DNA of 64,000 bases from Pseudomonadota bacterium (GTDB lineage: Bacteria > Pseudomonadota > Gammaproteobacteria > Steroidobacterales > Steroidobacteraceae): positions 91,993 to 155,992 of the forward strand of contig JAEYUC010000024.1 of the NCBI GenBank assembly GCA_023433705.1, read 5' to 3'. The notes beneath the pieces are model-generated. The model was not told the DNA's origin and searched no databases. It saw nothing but the letters and a program-made list of their open reading frames with translations. The stretch's first letter is position 1. Each line of letters starts with the position of its first letter. Below are positions 50,789-60,131 of the stretch, in pieces. The position numbers and the translations under genes are program-made.

Positions 50789-52870
50789 TCAGCGCGGCAG
50801 CGCGTACGCGAGATACACGCCGCCGCCGGAGCCGCCGCGTTCCTTGCCGCCGCTCGCGAAGATCGCCACGTATTGCCGGCCGTCCACCTGGTAGGTGATC
50901 GGCGTCGCGTCGGCGGAGAAGGGTAGTTCGGTCTCCCACAGCAGCTTGCCATCGCGCTTGTCGAAGACGCGGAACTTGCGATCGTGAATGGTCGCGCCGA
51001 TGAACAGCAGGCCGCCGGAAGTGACCAGCGGCCCTCCGTAATTCTCGCTGCCCGTGCCACGTTTTCCGCTTGCCGCAAGCTCGGGGAACTCGCCGAAGGG
51101 GATGCTCCATGCGACGCGGCCGGTCGCAAGCTCGATCGCATTCAGCGTGCCCCAGGGTGTGCGCACCGCCGGATAGCCGTCGGCGTCGAGCCAGCGGCGA
51201 TACCCCGTGAAGCGATACTCCTGGTTGTCGGGCGACGAGTCCGGAGCGCCGGCCGGCAGGTCCGAGCCATCCGTGAGATATGCGCCGATCGCTTCGATGG
51301 CTTCCTGCTGCAAGTGCGGGAAGGCGGGCATGCGTCCGCCGCCCTTGCGCACGATCTCCCCGAACCGATCGGCGGTCATGCGTTCGCCGAAACGCGCGAT
51401 GTCCGGGAACTGCGGCGGCGATCCGTGGCCCGTGTCGCCGTGGCACGCGGCGCAGTCGCGCAGGTAGAGCGACTTGCCGCCGCGACCGCGGTCGTTGCGC
51501 GCCAGCGAGCCGAGCCAGGCCATCTCGTTCGAGTTCACGTAGACGAGGCCGCTCTCCGGGTCGTACGCGGGGCCACCCCATTCGGCGCCGCCATCGAAGC
51601 CGGGGTAGATAGTCGTGTCCTGGCCGACCGTCAGCGGCTTGAACGGGCCATCGCTGCGCAACGTCGCGAACTGCTCGCGAACCTGGCGCGCGATCTCGGG
51701 CGTACGCGTGGTGAGCTCATCGGGATTCAGCCGCTGGCGTGCGAACGGCGCGTGTTGCTTCGGCCGCAGGTATGACGGGCTGGCGATCTCGCCCGGCACG
51801 TCGGAGGGCGGAGCGGGTACTTCCTCGATCGGAAATACCGGCTTGCCGGTGTCGCGGTCGAGCACGAACAGGAATCCCTGCTTGGTGGTCTGCACCAGCA
51901 CGTCGGTCATCTTGCCGCGCACCTTGATCGTCGCGAGCGTCGGGGCCGACGGCAGGTCGCGATCGAGCAGGTCGTGCCTGACGAACTGGAAGTGCCAGGA
52001 AAGTTTGCCCGTCGCGGCATCGATCGCCAGCAGGCAGTTGGCAAAGAGGTTGTCGCCCAGACGGTCCGCGCCGAAGAAATCCGCGGCCGCGGAACCCGTC
52101 GGCACGTAGACGATGCCGCGCTTTTCGTCGAGCGTCATGCCGGCCCAGCTGTTCGCGCCGCCGATGTGTCGCCAGGCTTCCTTCGGCCAGGTTTCGTAAC
52201 CGGGTTCGCCGGGTTGCGGAATCGTGCGGAAAGTCCAGCGCAGCGCGCCGCTGCGTACGTCGTAGGCGCGCACATGACCCGGTGAGGCAGGCAGCGATTC
52301 GCCGACGCGGCCGCCGACGATCAGGAGATCGCGGTAAACGACGCCCGGAGTGGTTAGCCGGACCGACTGCCCGGCCGGATCGCGCCCCAGGTCTTCGCGC
52401 AGATCGATGCGCCCGTTGTGCCCGAACGATCCGACGGGTTTGCCGGTCGCGGCATCGAGCGCATAAACGAAGTTTTCGACGGCGGAGAAGACGCGGGCCT
52501 CCTTGCCATCCGTCCAGTGCATGAGCCCGCGATTCGCGCCGGTGCCCTTGATGCCCGGGTCGAAAGTCCAGAGTCGCTTGCCGGTCGCCGCGTCGAGCGC
52601 AAACGCCTTGTGTTCCGGCGTGTAGCCGTACAACACGCGGCCGACGACGATGGGCTGCGTCTGCGTGTCGCCTTTCTCGCCCGTGTCGTAATGCCACGCG
52701 AGCTCGAGCTGCTTCACATTGCCGCGATGAATTTGCGCGAGCGTGGAATGGCGGGTTTTCGCGTGGCTTCCGCCGTAGGCGGGCCAGTCGGCATCCGGGC
52801 CGGCGTGGACACCGTTGGCGCAAGCCAATACAAGGCACAGCGCTGCCGCGCGGTGCAGTCGTCGAATCAT
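50789..52870 (-). CDS. PQQ-dependent dehydrogenase with inserted cytochrome c domain
   Basis: A 693-residue periplasmic quinoprotein. A signal peptide (1-23) precedes an eight-bladed propeller with repeated tryptophan-docking motifs (AATGKRLWTFDPG, AATGKLSWHFQFV, LATGRVAWSIPFG). DWPAYGGSHAKTRHSTL is the usual entry of this family. A cytochrome c domain is inserted late in the propeller, with CAACH at about residues 471-475 and a downstream RMPAF methionine. Electrons from a sugar or alcohol would pass from PQQ to this haem. The substrate is unknown, and no PQQ synthesis genes are in the window. It is convergent with msrB. Confidence 0.9.
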   Translation of the reverse strand: MIRRLHRAAALCLVLACANGVHAGPDADWPAYGGSHAKTRHSTLAQIHRGNVKQLELAWHYDTGEKGDTQTQPIVVGRVLYGYTPEHKAFALDAATGKRLWTFDPGIKGTGANRGLMHWTDGKEARVFSAVENFVYALDAATGKPVGSFGHNGRIDLREDLGRDPAGQSVRLTTPGVVYRDLLIVGGRVGESLPASPGHVRAYDVRSGALRWTFRTIPQPGEPGYETWPKEAWRHIGGANSWAGMTLDEKRGIVYVPTGSAAADFFGADRLGDNLFANCLLAIDAATGKLSWHFQFVRHDLLDRDLPSAPTLATIKVRGKMTDVLVQTTKQGFLFVLDRDTGKPVFPIEEVPAPPSDVPGEIASPSYLRPKQHAPFARQRLNPDELTTRTPEIARQVREQFATLRSDGPFKPLTVGQDTTIYPGFDGGAEWGGPAYDPESGLVYVNSNEMAWLGSLARNDRGRGGKSLYLRDCAACHGDTGHGSPPQFPDIARFGERMTADRFGEIVRKGGGRMPAFPHLQQEAIEAIGAYLTDGSDLPAGAPDSSPDNQEYRFTGYRRWLDADGYPAVRTPWGTLNAIELATGRVAWSIPFGEFPELAASGKRGTGSENYGGPLVTSGGLLFIGATIHDRKFRVFDKRDGKLLWETELPFSADATPITYQVDGRQYVAIFASGGKERGGSGGGVYLAYALPR

Positions 52871-52955
52871 GAATCCCCCGCCAGATGCCGTCACGGAATC
52901 TACGGCATCGTGGCGGCGAGGTCACGCCGCGTGCGAAGGTCGCGTGTGTCGGGCG

Positions 52956-53513
52956 TCAGCCGGATCGGCCGGGATACTTCAGGAACATCTCGGTCACGGC
53001 CTTGTTGACCGCTGTCTGAGGATCCTTCATGACCTTGTCGTTGAGCCGGCCTTCGATGATGCCTTCCCAGACGAGCTGCTTCTTTGCCGCGTCGACGATG
53101 TCGATGTTCGCCGTGCCGACCTTGTAGCGCACGGTTTCGACTTCGCTGCCGCCGTATCCGAAGCCGCCGTACATGCCGCCGCGATATCCGTAATAGCCGT
53201 AGGTGGGGGCGGGTGTGCTGCGCAGGTCGACGTTCTCGCGCGCGTTCGCGTTGAAGTTCACGAGCAGGTCCGCGTCGCCGCCTTCCACGAAGCGATATCC
53301 GCGCGCATCCATTTCGCGGCGGATCGCTTCCTTGAAGTAGCCGGTGAGCGGCGTCGAGACGCCGCCGCGGTCCGTGCCCGGATTCGGGACGAAGGCGTAC
53401 GTGCGATACGCGGAAAGATTCGCCGCGGGCGCCGTGTTGGAGCGAACCTCCGGTTTCGATGCGCAGGCGGCGAGCAGCAACAGCGCGACGGAGGCAACTG
53501 GCAGTGTTCTCAT
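52956..53513 (-). CDS. DUF4136 lipoprotein
   Basis: A 185-residue lipoprotein with lipobox LLAAC. The DUF4136 fold is indicated by LSAYRTYAFVPNPG near the start, DADLLVNFNANARENV in the middle, and the terminal VWEGIIEGRLNDKVMKDPQTAVNKAVTEMFLKYP. A Tyr/Gly-rich loop (YGYYGYRGGMYGGFGYGG) splits the domain. GGAG precedes ATG 53513. Its function is unknown. Confidence 0.85.
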   Translation of the reverse strand: MRTLPVASVALLLLAACASKPEVRSNTAPAANLSAYRTYAFVPNPGTDRGGVSTPLTGYFKEAIRREMDARGYRFVEGGDADLLVNFNANARENVDLRSTPAPTYGYYGYRGGMYGGFGYGGSEVETVRYKVGTANIDIVDAAKKQLVWEGIIEGRLNDKVMKDPQTAVNKAVTEMFLKYPGRSG

Positions 53514-53599
53514 GGCGGAACTCCAACGGTTCTTGTCAGGCGGGCGTGGCGGAATTGTCGATCGCCGTTGCGCTCGCGGGACATTGGACATTGGTCGGA

Positions 53600-54460
53600 T
53601 CAGGTTTCCGCCGGAGACCACGCCTCGTCGATCGAGTAGCCCGTGAGCGCGCGCGCGTGGGCCTCGGTGTCCTCGCCGAGATCCGCCTGATAGACCACGC
53701 CATCGTGATTCACGAAAAACGTCATGACGCCGCTCGCGCCGTATTCCGCCGGGTATGCCACGAAGGCGAAACCCTTGCCCGTGGAATCTGTTGGCGATGC
53801 CGGCAGCGAGCGGTAGTAATAACCGTGATAAGGAGTGGGGTTCTTGCCCAGCTCATATCCTTCGGCCGCCGCGAGCGCGAGCAACGGGCCAGCCGGCGAC
53901 TGGGCTTCCCCGGGTCGCGTTTCCCAATAAAGGCCGTTGCGCTTGCCGGGATCGCTGAGGACCTTGGATGCGTACGCGCCATTTTTCGCCGCGTACTCGA
54001 GCTGGGCGGCGACCACTCCATGACACACGTCGATGGCTGCGAGTTCGTTGCGTCCGATACGCCGCAAGACGAGTTCATCGGCGCCGCCCGCGGCATCGAA
54101 TTGCCAGCTACCGTCGCGTTTCACGAGCGGGATGGGCAGTGGCCAGCGCTCGGCGCCAACTTCGAGGGTCAGGACGTCGGGCCTCGTGCTCACGAGCTCC
54201 TGATGCTGATCGAACGCGTCCAGGAATGTCTCGCGCTCGCGCGCGGACTGCACCTCGTCTCCCGAGCGCAGCAATGCGTCCGCTTCGGGGCCGAGGATGT
54301 CCCGCAGCGCAGCGCGGTCGTGTTGTCGCAACGCATTCACGAAAGCCTCGACTCCCGCTTCGGGCGTCGCATATCGACCTGCCGGCGCGGGGGAGTCCTG
54401 CTTCGCGCAGCCGCAGATCGTCAACGCCGCGCAGACGAGGACGACGCGCAACGAATTCAT
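53600..54460 (-). CDS. DUF2950 lipoprotein
   Basis: A 286-residue exported protein with lipobox ICGC at the signal end. YATPEAGVEAFVNALRQHDRAALRDILGPEA is the DUF2950 opening, and GYYYRSL, FAFVAYPAEYGASGVMTFFVNHDGVVYQADLGEDT are further family segments. It overlaps the DUF3300 gene by 4 nt, an arrangement common for these two families. The role is unknown; envelope location is inferred. Confidence 0.9.
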   Translation of the reverse strand: MNSLRVVLVCAALTICGCAKQDSPAPAGRYATPEAGVEAFVNALRQHDRAALRDILGPEADALLRSGDEVQSARERETFLDAFDQHQELVSTRPDVLTLEVGAERWPLPIPLVKRDGSWQFDAAGGADELVLRRIGRNELAAIDVCHGVVAAQLEYAAKNGAYASKVLSDPGKRNGLYWETRPGEAQSPAGPLLALAAAEGYELGKNPTPYHGYYYRSLPASPTDSTGKGFAFVAYPAEYGASGVMTFFVNHDGVVYQADLGEDTEAHARALTGYSIDEAWSPAET

Positions 54461-56079
54461 CTGCCTCTCCTCGCCCGCCCACCGGCGCTCTGATGCCCGC
54501 GCTGGCTGGCCGCGTGTTCCCTGGCTCCGTGCGACACGTTCGACAACGCGCCGGAAGACGCGACGGATGATCCGGTCTGTGCCTCGCGAGCGCGAGGCAG
54601 GGCGTCCGTCGACGCGTACCCACGATCCGCGCGCGGCCGGCGTTCGCTGGCGCCGGCGGCATCGGCGGCGCGACGTTCGGCGTTCGCGCGCGCCTCGTCG
54701 CCGCCGATCGTGTCGAGGCGGCCGGACGCCGCTTCGCGATCGACGCCTCCTCGATATTCACCGACGGTTCCATTCCCGCCGGCTGCGCCGCGAGGTTCGT
54801 TCCGGTTCTGGGCGCCGCGATACTCGCTCGACTGGGGACGCCGCTCGTCGCGCGCGGCGCGATAACTGTCGGAGTCGGTCCGCTTCGCGTTTGCGCGGGT
54901 TACGGAGTCGGATCCGAAACCTGCTTCATCGGCGCGCTGGCCCGCTTGGTCCCGCGCGCCCGCCTCGGATCCGCGATACGTCGTCTGGCCGCGCCATTCA
55001 TTCGTGTCGGTCGTTCCGCGATTCACGGCGCGGTGATTGTTCGTCGCGCGGTTGAAGTAATTGTCATTGTCGATGTTGATGTTCACGTCGCCGCGTCGAA
55101 CGTCGTTGTAGACGCGGTTGTAGTCGTAGCGATAGCCGGTGGGACGCACGTATGCCGTCGCCGGACGATAAGCCGGATACACCGGCCGGTAGGGTGGCGG
55201 GTAGTAGACGGGACCGCCGCCCCAGTGCGGATGGTAGTAATCGTCGTGATCGTCGAAGGCTTCGTTGAGGATCACTCCGGCGGTGAAGCCGATGAGTCCC
55301 GCGGCGACCATGTCGCCGGTGCTGTGCCCCTCCTGCACCACGGTGGTCGTTGGCGCGGGTGAAGGCGACGGCGTCGTGTACACGACCTGCGGGTCGTACT
55401 GCGGCACGTACACGACCTTGGGATCGGCCGGCTCGACGACGATGACTTCCTTGCCGGCATCCTCCTCCTTCTCCACCGTCTGTTGTGGCGAGGATTCAAG
55501 GTTGCCCACGGCGGCGGCCTGGCTGCGCAGGCGCTGGATCGATTCGAGTACGCCGCGCTGGTCGGCCGTGAACGCCTGGCCGACTTCCTTCGTCCAGTCG
55601 AGTTGCGAACACATCATGTCGACCACGCTCGGAAAGTGGACCAGCGAGCGTACGGCCGGGCCGAAGCCTAACTTCCCGGTGGCGGCGTCGAGCTCCTGTC
55701 CTTTCAGGTCCTGGTTGTCGAGCAGCCAGTTGCCCGCGTCGAGGACCTCCTGCGCGTTGGTCGAGGCGGACAGGATCTGGCCCACGAGCGCGTCGGGATA
55801 GAGCGCGATCGGCGCGAGCAGGTCGTCCAGCGCCGAGGGTTCCCAGGACTGCGCGGCACGCGTTCGCGCCTCGAGTGCGGCCTGCGCGGCGGCCGGGTCA
55901 GCCTGCGTTTCCGTGGCGGGTGCTTGCGATTCCGCCGAAGCCGCGGAAGTCGACTCGCCGGTCTGCGGCGAACGATCGCAACCCATCAGACCGCACACCC
56001 CGAGCCAGGCGCCCGCTGCGAGCGCGGACCATTTCACGCGGGAAGCGGAGCCGACCGGACGAGCAGGAGGTGCGCACAT
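54457..56079 (-). CDS. DUF3300 lipoprotein with long basic disordered tail
   Basis: A 540-residue envelope protein. The signal ends in lipobox LMGC34. The DUF3300 domain spans about 80-280 (LDDLLAPIALYPDALVGQILSASTNAQEVLDA, PADPKVVYVPQYDPQVVY). The segment HSTGDMVAAGLIGFTAGVILNEAF may be a membrane-active helix. From about residue 320 the sequence is Asn/Arg/Tyr-rich and then Arg/Ala/Gly-rich without obvious fold. The start is uncertain: ATG 56109 would add ten residues. It is coupled to the DUF2950 gene. Confidence 0.85.
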   Translation of the reverse strand: MCAPPARPVGSASRVKWSALAAGAWLGVCGLMGCDRSPQTGESTSAASAESQAPATETQADPAAAQAALEARTRAAQSWEPSALDDLLAPIALYPDALVGQILSASTNAQEVLDAGNWLLDNQDLKGQELDAATGKLGFGPAVRSLVHFPSVVDMMCSQLDWTKEVGQAFTADQRGVLESIQRLRSQAAAVGNLESSPQQTVEKEEDAGKEVIVVEPADPKVVYVPQYDPQVVYTTPSPSPAPTTTVVQEGHSTGDMVAAGLIGFTAGVILNEAFDDHDDYYHPHWGGGPVYYPPPYRPVYPAYRPATAYVRPTGYRYDYNRVYNDVRRGDVNINIDNDNYFNRATNNHRAVNRGTTDTNEWRGQTTYRGSEAGARDQAGQRADEAGFGSDSVTRANAKRTDSDSYRAARDERRPQSSEYRGAQNRNEPRGAAGGNGTVGEYRGGVDREAASGRLDTIGGDEARANAERRAADAAGASERRPRADRGYASTDALPRAREAQTGSSVASSGALSNVSHGAREHAASQRGHQSAGGRARRGR

Positions 56080-56182
56080 GGCAGCGACGCTAGCCGCGAA
56101 GCGCGGCATCGCCAATCCAACCTAGGTCCGACGGGGCGCGGGAAGTGTGCCGGGCGAGGCGTGCGTGACGCCGCGACGGGAT

Positions 56183-56557
56183 TCAGGCGTAGCCGATCGC
56201 GTCGCGGATGGAACGGATCAGGATGTCCCCGCGCAGCGGCTTGCGCAGGTAGGTGCTCGCGCCGTCCGCGATGCACTGGTCGCGCATGCTCGACTCGTCG
56301 TGCGCGGTGACGATCACGATGGGTAGATAGACATTGGCGGCCGCGAGGCGGCGTTGCACTTCGCGCCCGGTGATGCCGGTCATCTGCAGATCGAGAACGA
56401 CGCAATCGGGGCGACCGTCCTCGAGCCACTTGAGGAAGGCCTGGCCGGAGGCGAATGCCTCGACGTCCATCTCCGAGGCGCGCAGCAGGCGAACCAGGGC
56501 CCGCCGCACGGATTCCTCGTCGTCGACGACTGCGACGAAAGGGCGTTTCTTGTCCAT
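56183..56557 (-). CDS. single-domain response regulator
   Basis: A 124-residue stand-alone receiver of the FixJ type. The phospho-acceptor is D56 (CVVLDLQMTGITG), with the acidic pair VDDEE at 11-15, T-region IVTAHDE and K-region LRKPLRG. The usual MPG after the aspartate is MTG. There is no output domain, so it acts by protein contact or as a phosphate sink. It lies 51 nt downstream of the FixJ-like gene on the same strand, behind the MASE1 kinase, its probable phosphate source. Confidence 0.88.
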   Translation of the reverse strand: MDKKRPFVAVVDDEESVRRALVRLLRASEMDVEAFASGQAFLKWLEDGRPDCVVLDLQMTGITGREVQRRLAAANVYLPIVIVTAHDESSMRDQCIADGASTYLRKPLRGDILIRSIRDAIGYA

Positions 56558-56608
56558 GCAGGAGTGAGTAGGCGACCGCATCATGTCAGGCGACAGTGGA
56601 CTTTCGTC

Positions 56609-57256
56609 TCACTCGGGCCGCGAAGGGGTTTCGCCGAGCTGGGCGGCGAGCCGCACGAGCTCGGCCACCGAACGCACCTGCATCTTCGTCATCACCCGCC
56701 CGCGGTGAACCTTCACCGTTTTCTCGGCCGCTCCCAGTTCGGCCGCGATTTGTTTGTTCATCTTTCCCGCCACGACGAGATTCAGGACCTCGCGCTCGCG
56801 GGCCGTAAGGGCAGTTAGTCGCGATTCGACCAGCGCGCGGCTCGCGCGCGACCTGCGCATGCTGGCGTCGCGCTCGAAAGCTTCGCGTATCGCGTTCACG
56901 AGTTCCGCCAGGCGTACCGGCTTGGGAAGGAAGGTCACGGCCCCCGCACGCATCGCGTGCACGCTCATTGGAATGTTGCCGTTCGCCGTGATGAAGACGA
57001 TCGGGCGAATACAGCCACTACGGGTGAGAACCGACTGCAGCTCGAGTCCGTTGGTGCCGGGCATCGTGACGTCCGCCACCAGGCAACCCGGCGCATCCGG
57101 ATCGTGATCCGCGAGGAATGCGTCGGCCGAGTCCCAGGATCGCACGGCGAACCCTTCCGCGTTCAGGCCACGGGTCAGCGCGGTGCGCACGGCGCTGTCG
57201 TCGTCCACCAGGAAGACGGTCGGTGCGGCCTCGCATCTGTTCATTGCAGAGTTCAT
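56609..57256 (-). CDS. FixJ-family response regulator (receiver + LuxR HTH)
   Basis: A 215-residue regulator. The receiver has D62 (CLVADVTMPGTNG) and LPKPV. The LuxR-type DNA-binding domain (about 150-205) reads LTAREREVLNLVVAGKMNKQIAAELGAAEKTVKVHRGRVMTKM, the FixJ form. ATG 57256 overlaps the kinase stop by 4 nt (ATGA), which pairs it firmly with that kinase. A second ATG four codons later is possible. Confidence 0.9.
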   Translation of the reverse strand: MNSAMNRCEAAPTVFLVDDDSAVRTALTRGLNAEGFAVRSWDSADAFLADHDPDAPGCLVADVTMPGTNGLELQSVLTRSGCIRPIVFITANGNIPMSVHAMRAGAVTFLPKPVRLAELVNAIREAFERDASMRRSRASRALVESRLTALTAREREVLNLVVAGKMNKQIAAELGAAEKTVKVHRGRVMTKMQVRSVAELVRLAAQLGETPSRPE

Positions 57257-59664
57257 GGCAAACCTCGATCGATAGGTAGCTTCATATGTAGTTCGGCCCC
57301 GCGGCCCGGCACGTTTTCCGCCCATAACTTGCCGCGGTGGGATTCCGCGACCGACCGGCAGATGGCCAGCCCGAGTCCGAGGCCGTTCGCCTTCGTCGTG
57401 ACGAAGGGTTGAAAGATCCTTTCCAGCTCGCCCTCCGGAATGCCGCCGCCGCTGTCGCGCACGAGAATCTCGACGGCGGCTTCGTTCCCGAGCAGGCGCG
57501 TCGCGACGTCTATCTGCCGGGTCGCGCCGCCGGAGCCCGCGATCGCTTCGCAGGCATTCATGATGAGGTTGAGCACGACCTGCTGGATCTGGATGCGATC
57601 GCCCATCACGAGCGGCATCTCGGCGTCGAGCTCGAGGTTCACCGCGACGTTGCGCGACACGCACTCGCTGTGGGTGAGATCGAGCGAATCGCGCACGACG
57701 GTGTTGACGTTCACGGGCTTGCGCTCGGTTTCGCCCTTGCCGAGCAGCGCGCGCAAGCGCTGTATGACCTGCGCGGCGCGTTCGTCGTCCTGCACGATGT
57801 CGTGCAGGATCGCGCTGAGCTCGGCCGGATTCTCGGTGCCTTTCTCCAGCATGCTGAGCGCCGCTTCGGCGTTGCCGAGGATCGACGTGAGCGGCTGGTT
57901 CAGCTCGTGCGCGAACGCGCCGGACAACTGGCCGAGCACCGCAGCGCGTGCGAGGTGCGTCACCTGCTGGCGCTGGTTGCGCGCCTCGATCTCGGCGAGC
58001 TTGCGCGCGCTGACGTCGGTGCGTGTGATGATCGCGCCGCCCTCGGGGCGACGCAGTCGCTCGATCGAGACCTCTATCCAGGCGGGTTCCGCGCCGTTGG
58101 CCTCGCGATGCTCGAGCTGGCAGCGCACGCCCGTGCCGTCGAGGATGGTGCGCAGCGCGCGCAGTTGCTCCGCCGCGCCGCGTTCGCCGCGCTCCGCCGC
58201 GCGCGCGCAGGTCTCGAGCAGGTTGTCGCCGGCCGAGACCCGATCGAAGCGCGAGTTATGGGTGGATTCGACCGCGCGCCGCCACGAGTCGTTGACCTCG
58301 ATCACCACGCCCGCGCTGTCGATCACGGCGATCTGGTCGTGCAGCGACGCGAGCACGGCCGAATGCAGCGATTCGGCCCGCTTGCGCTGGGATTCGGCCT
58401 GGTGGAAGGCGGACAGGTCGAGCACGTAGATCACTCCGCCTTCGTCGGCGGGGAAGCGGCAGTGCCCGAGGATCACCGGCACGCGACGGCCGTCGGACAA
58501 CGCGAGCTCGTGTTCCGAGCTGTCGAGCTTGCCGAACAACTCGCTGGTATGGGTGACCGGTGTCCCGGTCTCGCGCGCCAGTTGGTCGAGCCTCAGCTTG
58601 CCGCCCTCGATGTCCGCCCAGCTCAGCCCGGTGAGCCGCATGAACGCGTCGTTCGCCTCGCTGATGCGCAGGTCGTCGCGCCAGATCGCGGTCGGGATGA
58701 TGTTGTTCTCGAAGATGCTGCGGAATCGCGCGCGGCTGACCACCAGCGCGCGGCCGGCATTGCGCCACTCCTCGAGCAATGCGGCGAACGTCACCACCGT
58801 GCAGCACACGACGACGTTGAACGACACCACGCCGAGCGCGTTCTCGAGCGGAGTGCGTCCGGTGAAAGGACCGAAGCCATGAACCATGCCGTAGGTCGCC
58901 ACCGCGCCGACGAGCAAGGCGGCCCCGCACGCTCCGGTCACACCGAAGCGCATCGCGGCCCAGGCGAGCAGGGGGAGCGGTGCGTACAGCAGCATCGGCG
59001 TGTGGTCCGGCGTGCTCACGGGCATCGCGAACACCATCACGCATATGGCCGCGAACGGTATGCCGAGCGTCGCGGCTTCCACGGTGCGCGTGAGCGAGAA
59101 GCGCAGGTCGCCGCGCCTCAGCGCGCCCACCGCGTTCACGATCAGCGGAACGAGCGTGACGACGGCGAAGGCGTTCGTGAGGGTGCGAACGACCACCAGG
59201 AGCCAGAACTCGCTGGTGACGTCGAGCAACGCGAATCCCGCCGCGAGTCCCATGCTCGTCACGAGCGGTGCGAGCAGGCCGCCGAACAGGATCAACGTGA
59301 ACGCCGTGCGTATCCGGTTGAAGGACAGTGGCGCCTGGGAGAAAGCCTGGACGGAATACGCGCCGAGCACCGCGAGCAGTACGTTCGCGAGGTACTGGAT
59401 GGTCACGCGGGGAAACGGGAACGCGGGCCACTGGGCAGCGTAGTGGAACGGCACGAGCACCAATAGATAGATCCACCAGCGTTGTCGCGGGGTGACCAGC
59501 AGCGCGGCCATGATGAGCGCGTTGGGAGCCCAAAGCGCCGAGACCGGGGCAGAAGGGAAGGCCAGTAGTTCGCCGACGTGGGCCGCGAGCACGTAAGCCA
59601 TGCCCAGGCCGGCGGGGGCGGCGAGTTGACCGATGAGGTTGCGAGGCAAACTAACCACCCTCAT
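57253..59664 (-). CDS. MASE1-PAS histidine kinase, FixL-like catalytic core
   Basis: An 803-residue membrane sensor kinase. The N-terminal MASE1 domain has about eight to ten helices (residues 15-310; FPSAPVSALWAPNALIMAALL is typical). Two PAS-like domains follow (about 320-440 and 450-570). HisKA has H586 in FAHELNQPLTSILGNAEAAL, the FixL/DctB form, and the ATPase domain has NLIMNACEAIAGSGG and GLGLGLAICRSV. The PAS domains show no clear haem-binding histidine signature. It is coupled to the FixJ-like regulator. ATG 59664 lacks a good ribosome-binding site. Confidence 0.88.
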   Translation of the reverse strand: MRVVSLPRNLIGQLAAPAGLGMAYVLAAHVGELLAFPSAPVSALWAPNALIMAALLVTPRQRWWIYLLVLVPFHYAAQWPAFPFPRVTIQYLANVLLAVLGAYSVQAFSQAPLSFNRIRTAFTLILFGGLLAPLVTSMGLAAGFALLDVTSEFWLLVVVRTLTNAFAVVTLVPLIVNAVGALRRGDLRFSLTRTVEAATLGIPFAAICVMVFAMPVSTPDHTPMLLYAPLPLLAWAAMRFGVTGACGAALLVGAVATYGMVHGFGPFTGRTPLENALGVVSFNVVVCCTVVTFAALLEEWRNAGRALVVSRARFRSIFENNIIPTAIWRDDLRISEANDAFMRLTGLSWADIEGGKLRLDQLARETGTPVTHTSELFGKLDSSEHELALSDGRRVPVILGHCRFPADEGGVIYVLDLSAFHQAESQRKRAESLHSAVLASLHDQIAVIDSAGVVIEVNDSWRRAVESTHNSRFDRVSAGDNLLETCARAAERGERGAAEQLRALRTILDGTGVRCQLEHREANGAEPAWIEVSIERLRRPEGGAIITRTDVSARKLAEIEARNQRQQVTHLARAAVLGQLSGAFAHELNQPLTSILGNAEAALSMLEKGTENPAELSAILHDIVQDDERAAQVIQRLRALLGKGETERKPVNVNTVVRDSLDLTHSECVSRNVAVNLELDAEMPLVMGDRIQIQQVVLNLIMNACEAIAGSGGATRQIDVATRLLGNEAAVEILVRDSGGGIPEGELERIFQPFVTTKANGLGLGLAICRSVAESHRGKLWAENVPGRGAELHMKLPIDRGLP

Positions 59665-60131
59665 ATGCCGGCCGCATGCAGCCAGCGCCCTCGAGGTGCC
59701 GAAGGGCAAACGGCGATCGCAGAACTTCCTGCCGGATTCCGAACATCGGAAGCACTCCCTGCACCAGAACCTGCATAAAGGCCAAGCATCAGGACGAAGG
59801 CGCGCATGCCGCCGACCCCGGAGCGGGTGCGGCACACGCGCTCCCGGAACCGTCCCTTACAGTTCCGCGTCGGGTCAGAGCAAGCAACCGGCCGGATTAT
59901 GGCGACTTGCCTTAAGACATGCCACCGGGGGTTTTGCGCTCGGGCCGGATCGGACCAAGGTCCGATGACTTAGTTAGATCGCGATGGGATAGTCAGGCCA
60001 CCATTCGGGGGTCCCGCGCCCCAGGCGGCATGCTGCAGTGCTTGTGCGGCACTCACTGCAAGTTTTTCCTAGGGCCGGCGTTTTTTGCAAAGCGGAGCGG
60101 CGTTGGCCCGGCGCAACGCGCGGAGACATGC
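59665..60131. promoter_or_regulatory. 467-nt divergent intergenic region with an 18-bp dyad
   Basis: This gap separates the MASE1 kinase gene (leftward) from a small lipoprotein gene (rightward). I see no gene in it. The clearest element is the perfect dyad ATCGGACC-AA-GGTCCGAT at 59949-59966, a good size for a dimeric regulator. The rightward gene has GGAG seven bases before its ATG. No promoter boxes are confidently assigned. Confidence 0.45.

Noticed and set aside
57337..59466. Long plus-strand frame of 709 codons opposite the MASE1 kinase
   Set aside because: Arg/His/Glu-rich shadow without motifs; the minus strand has all kinase boxes.
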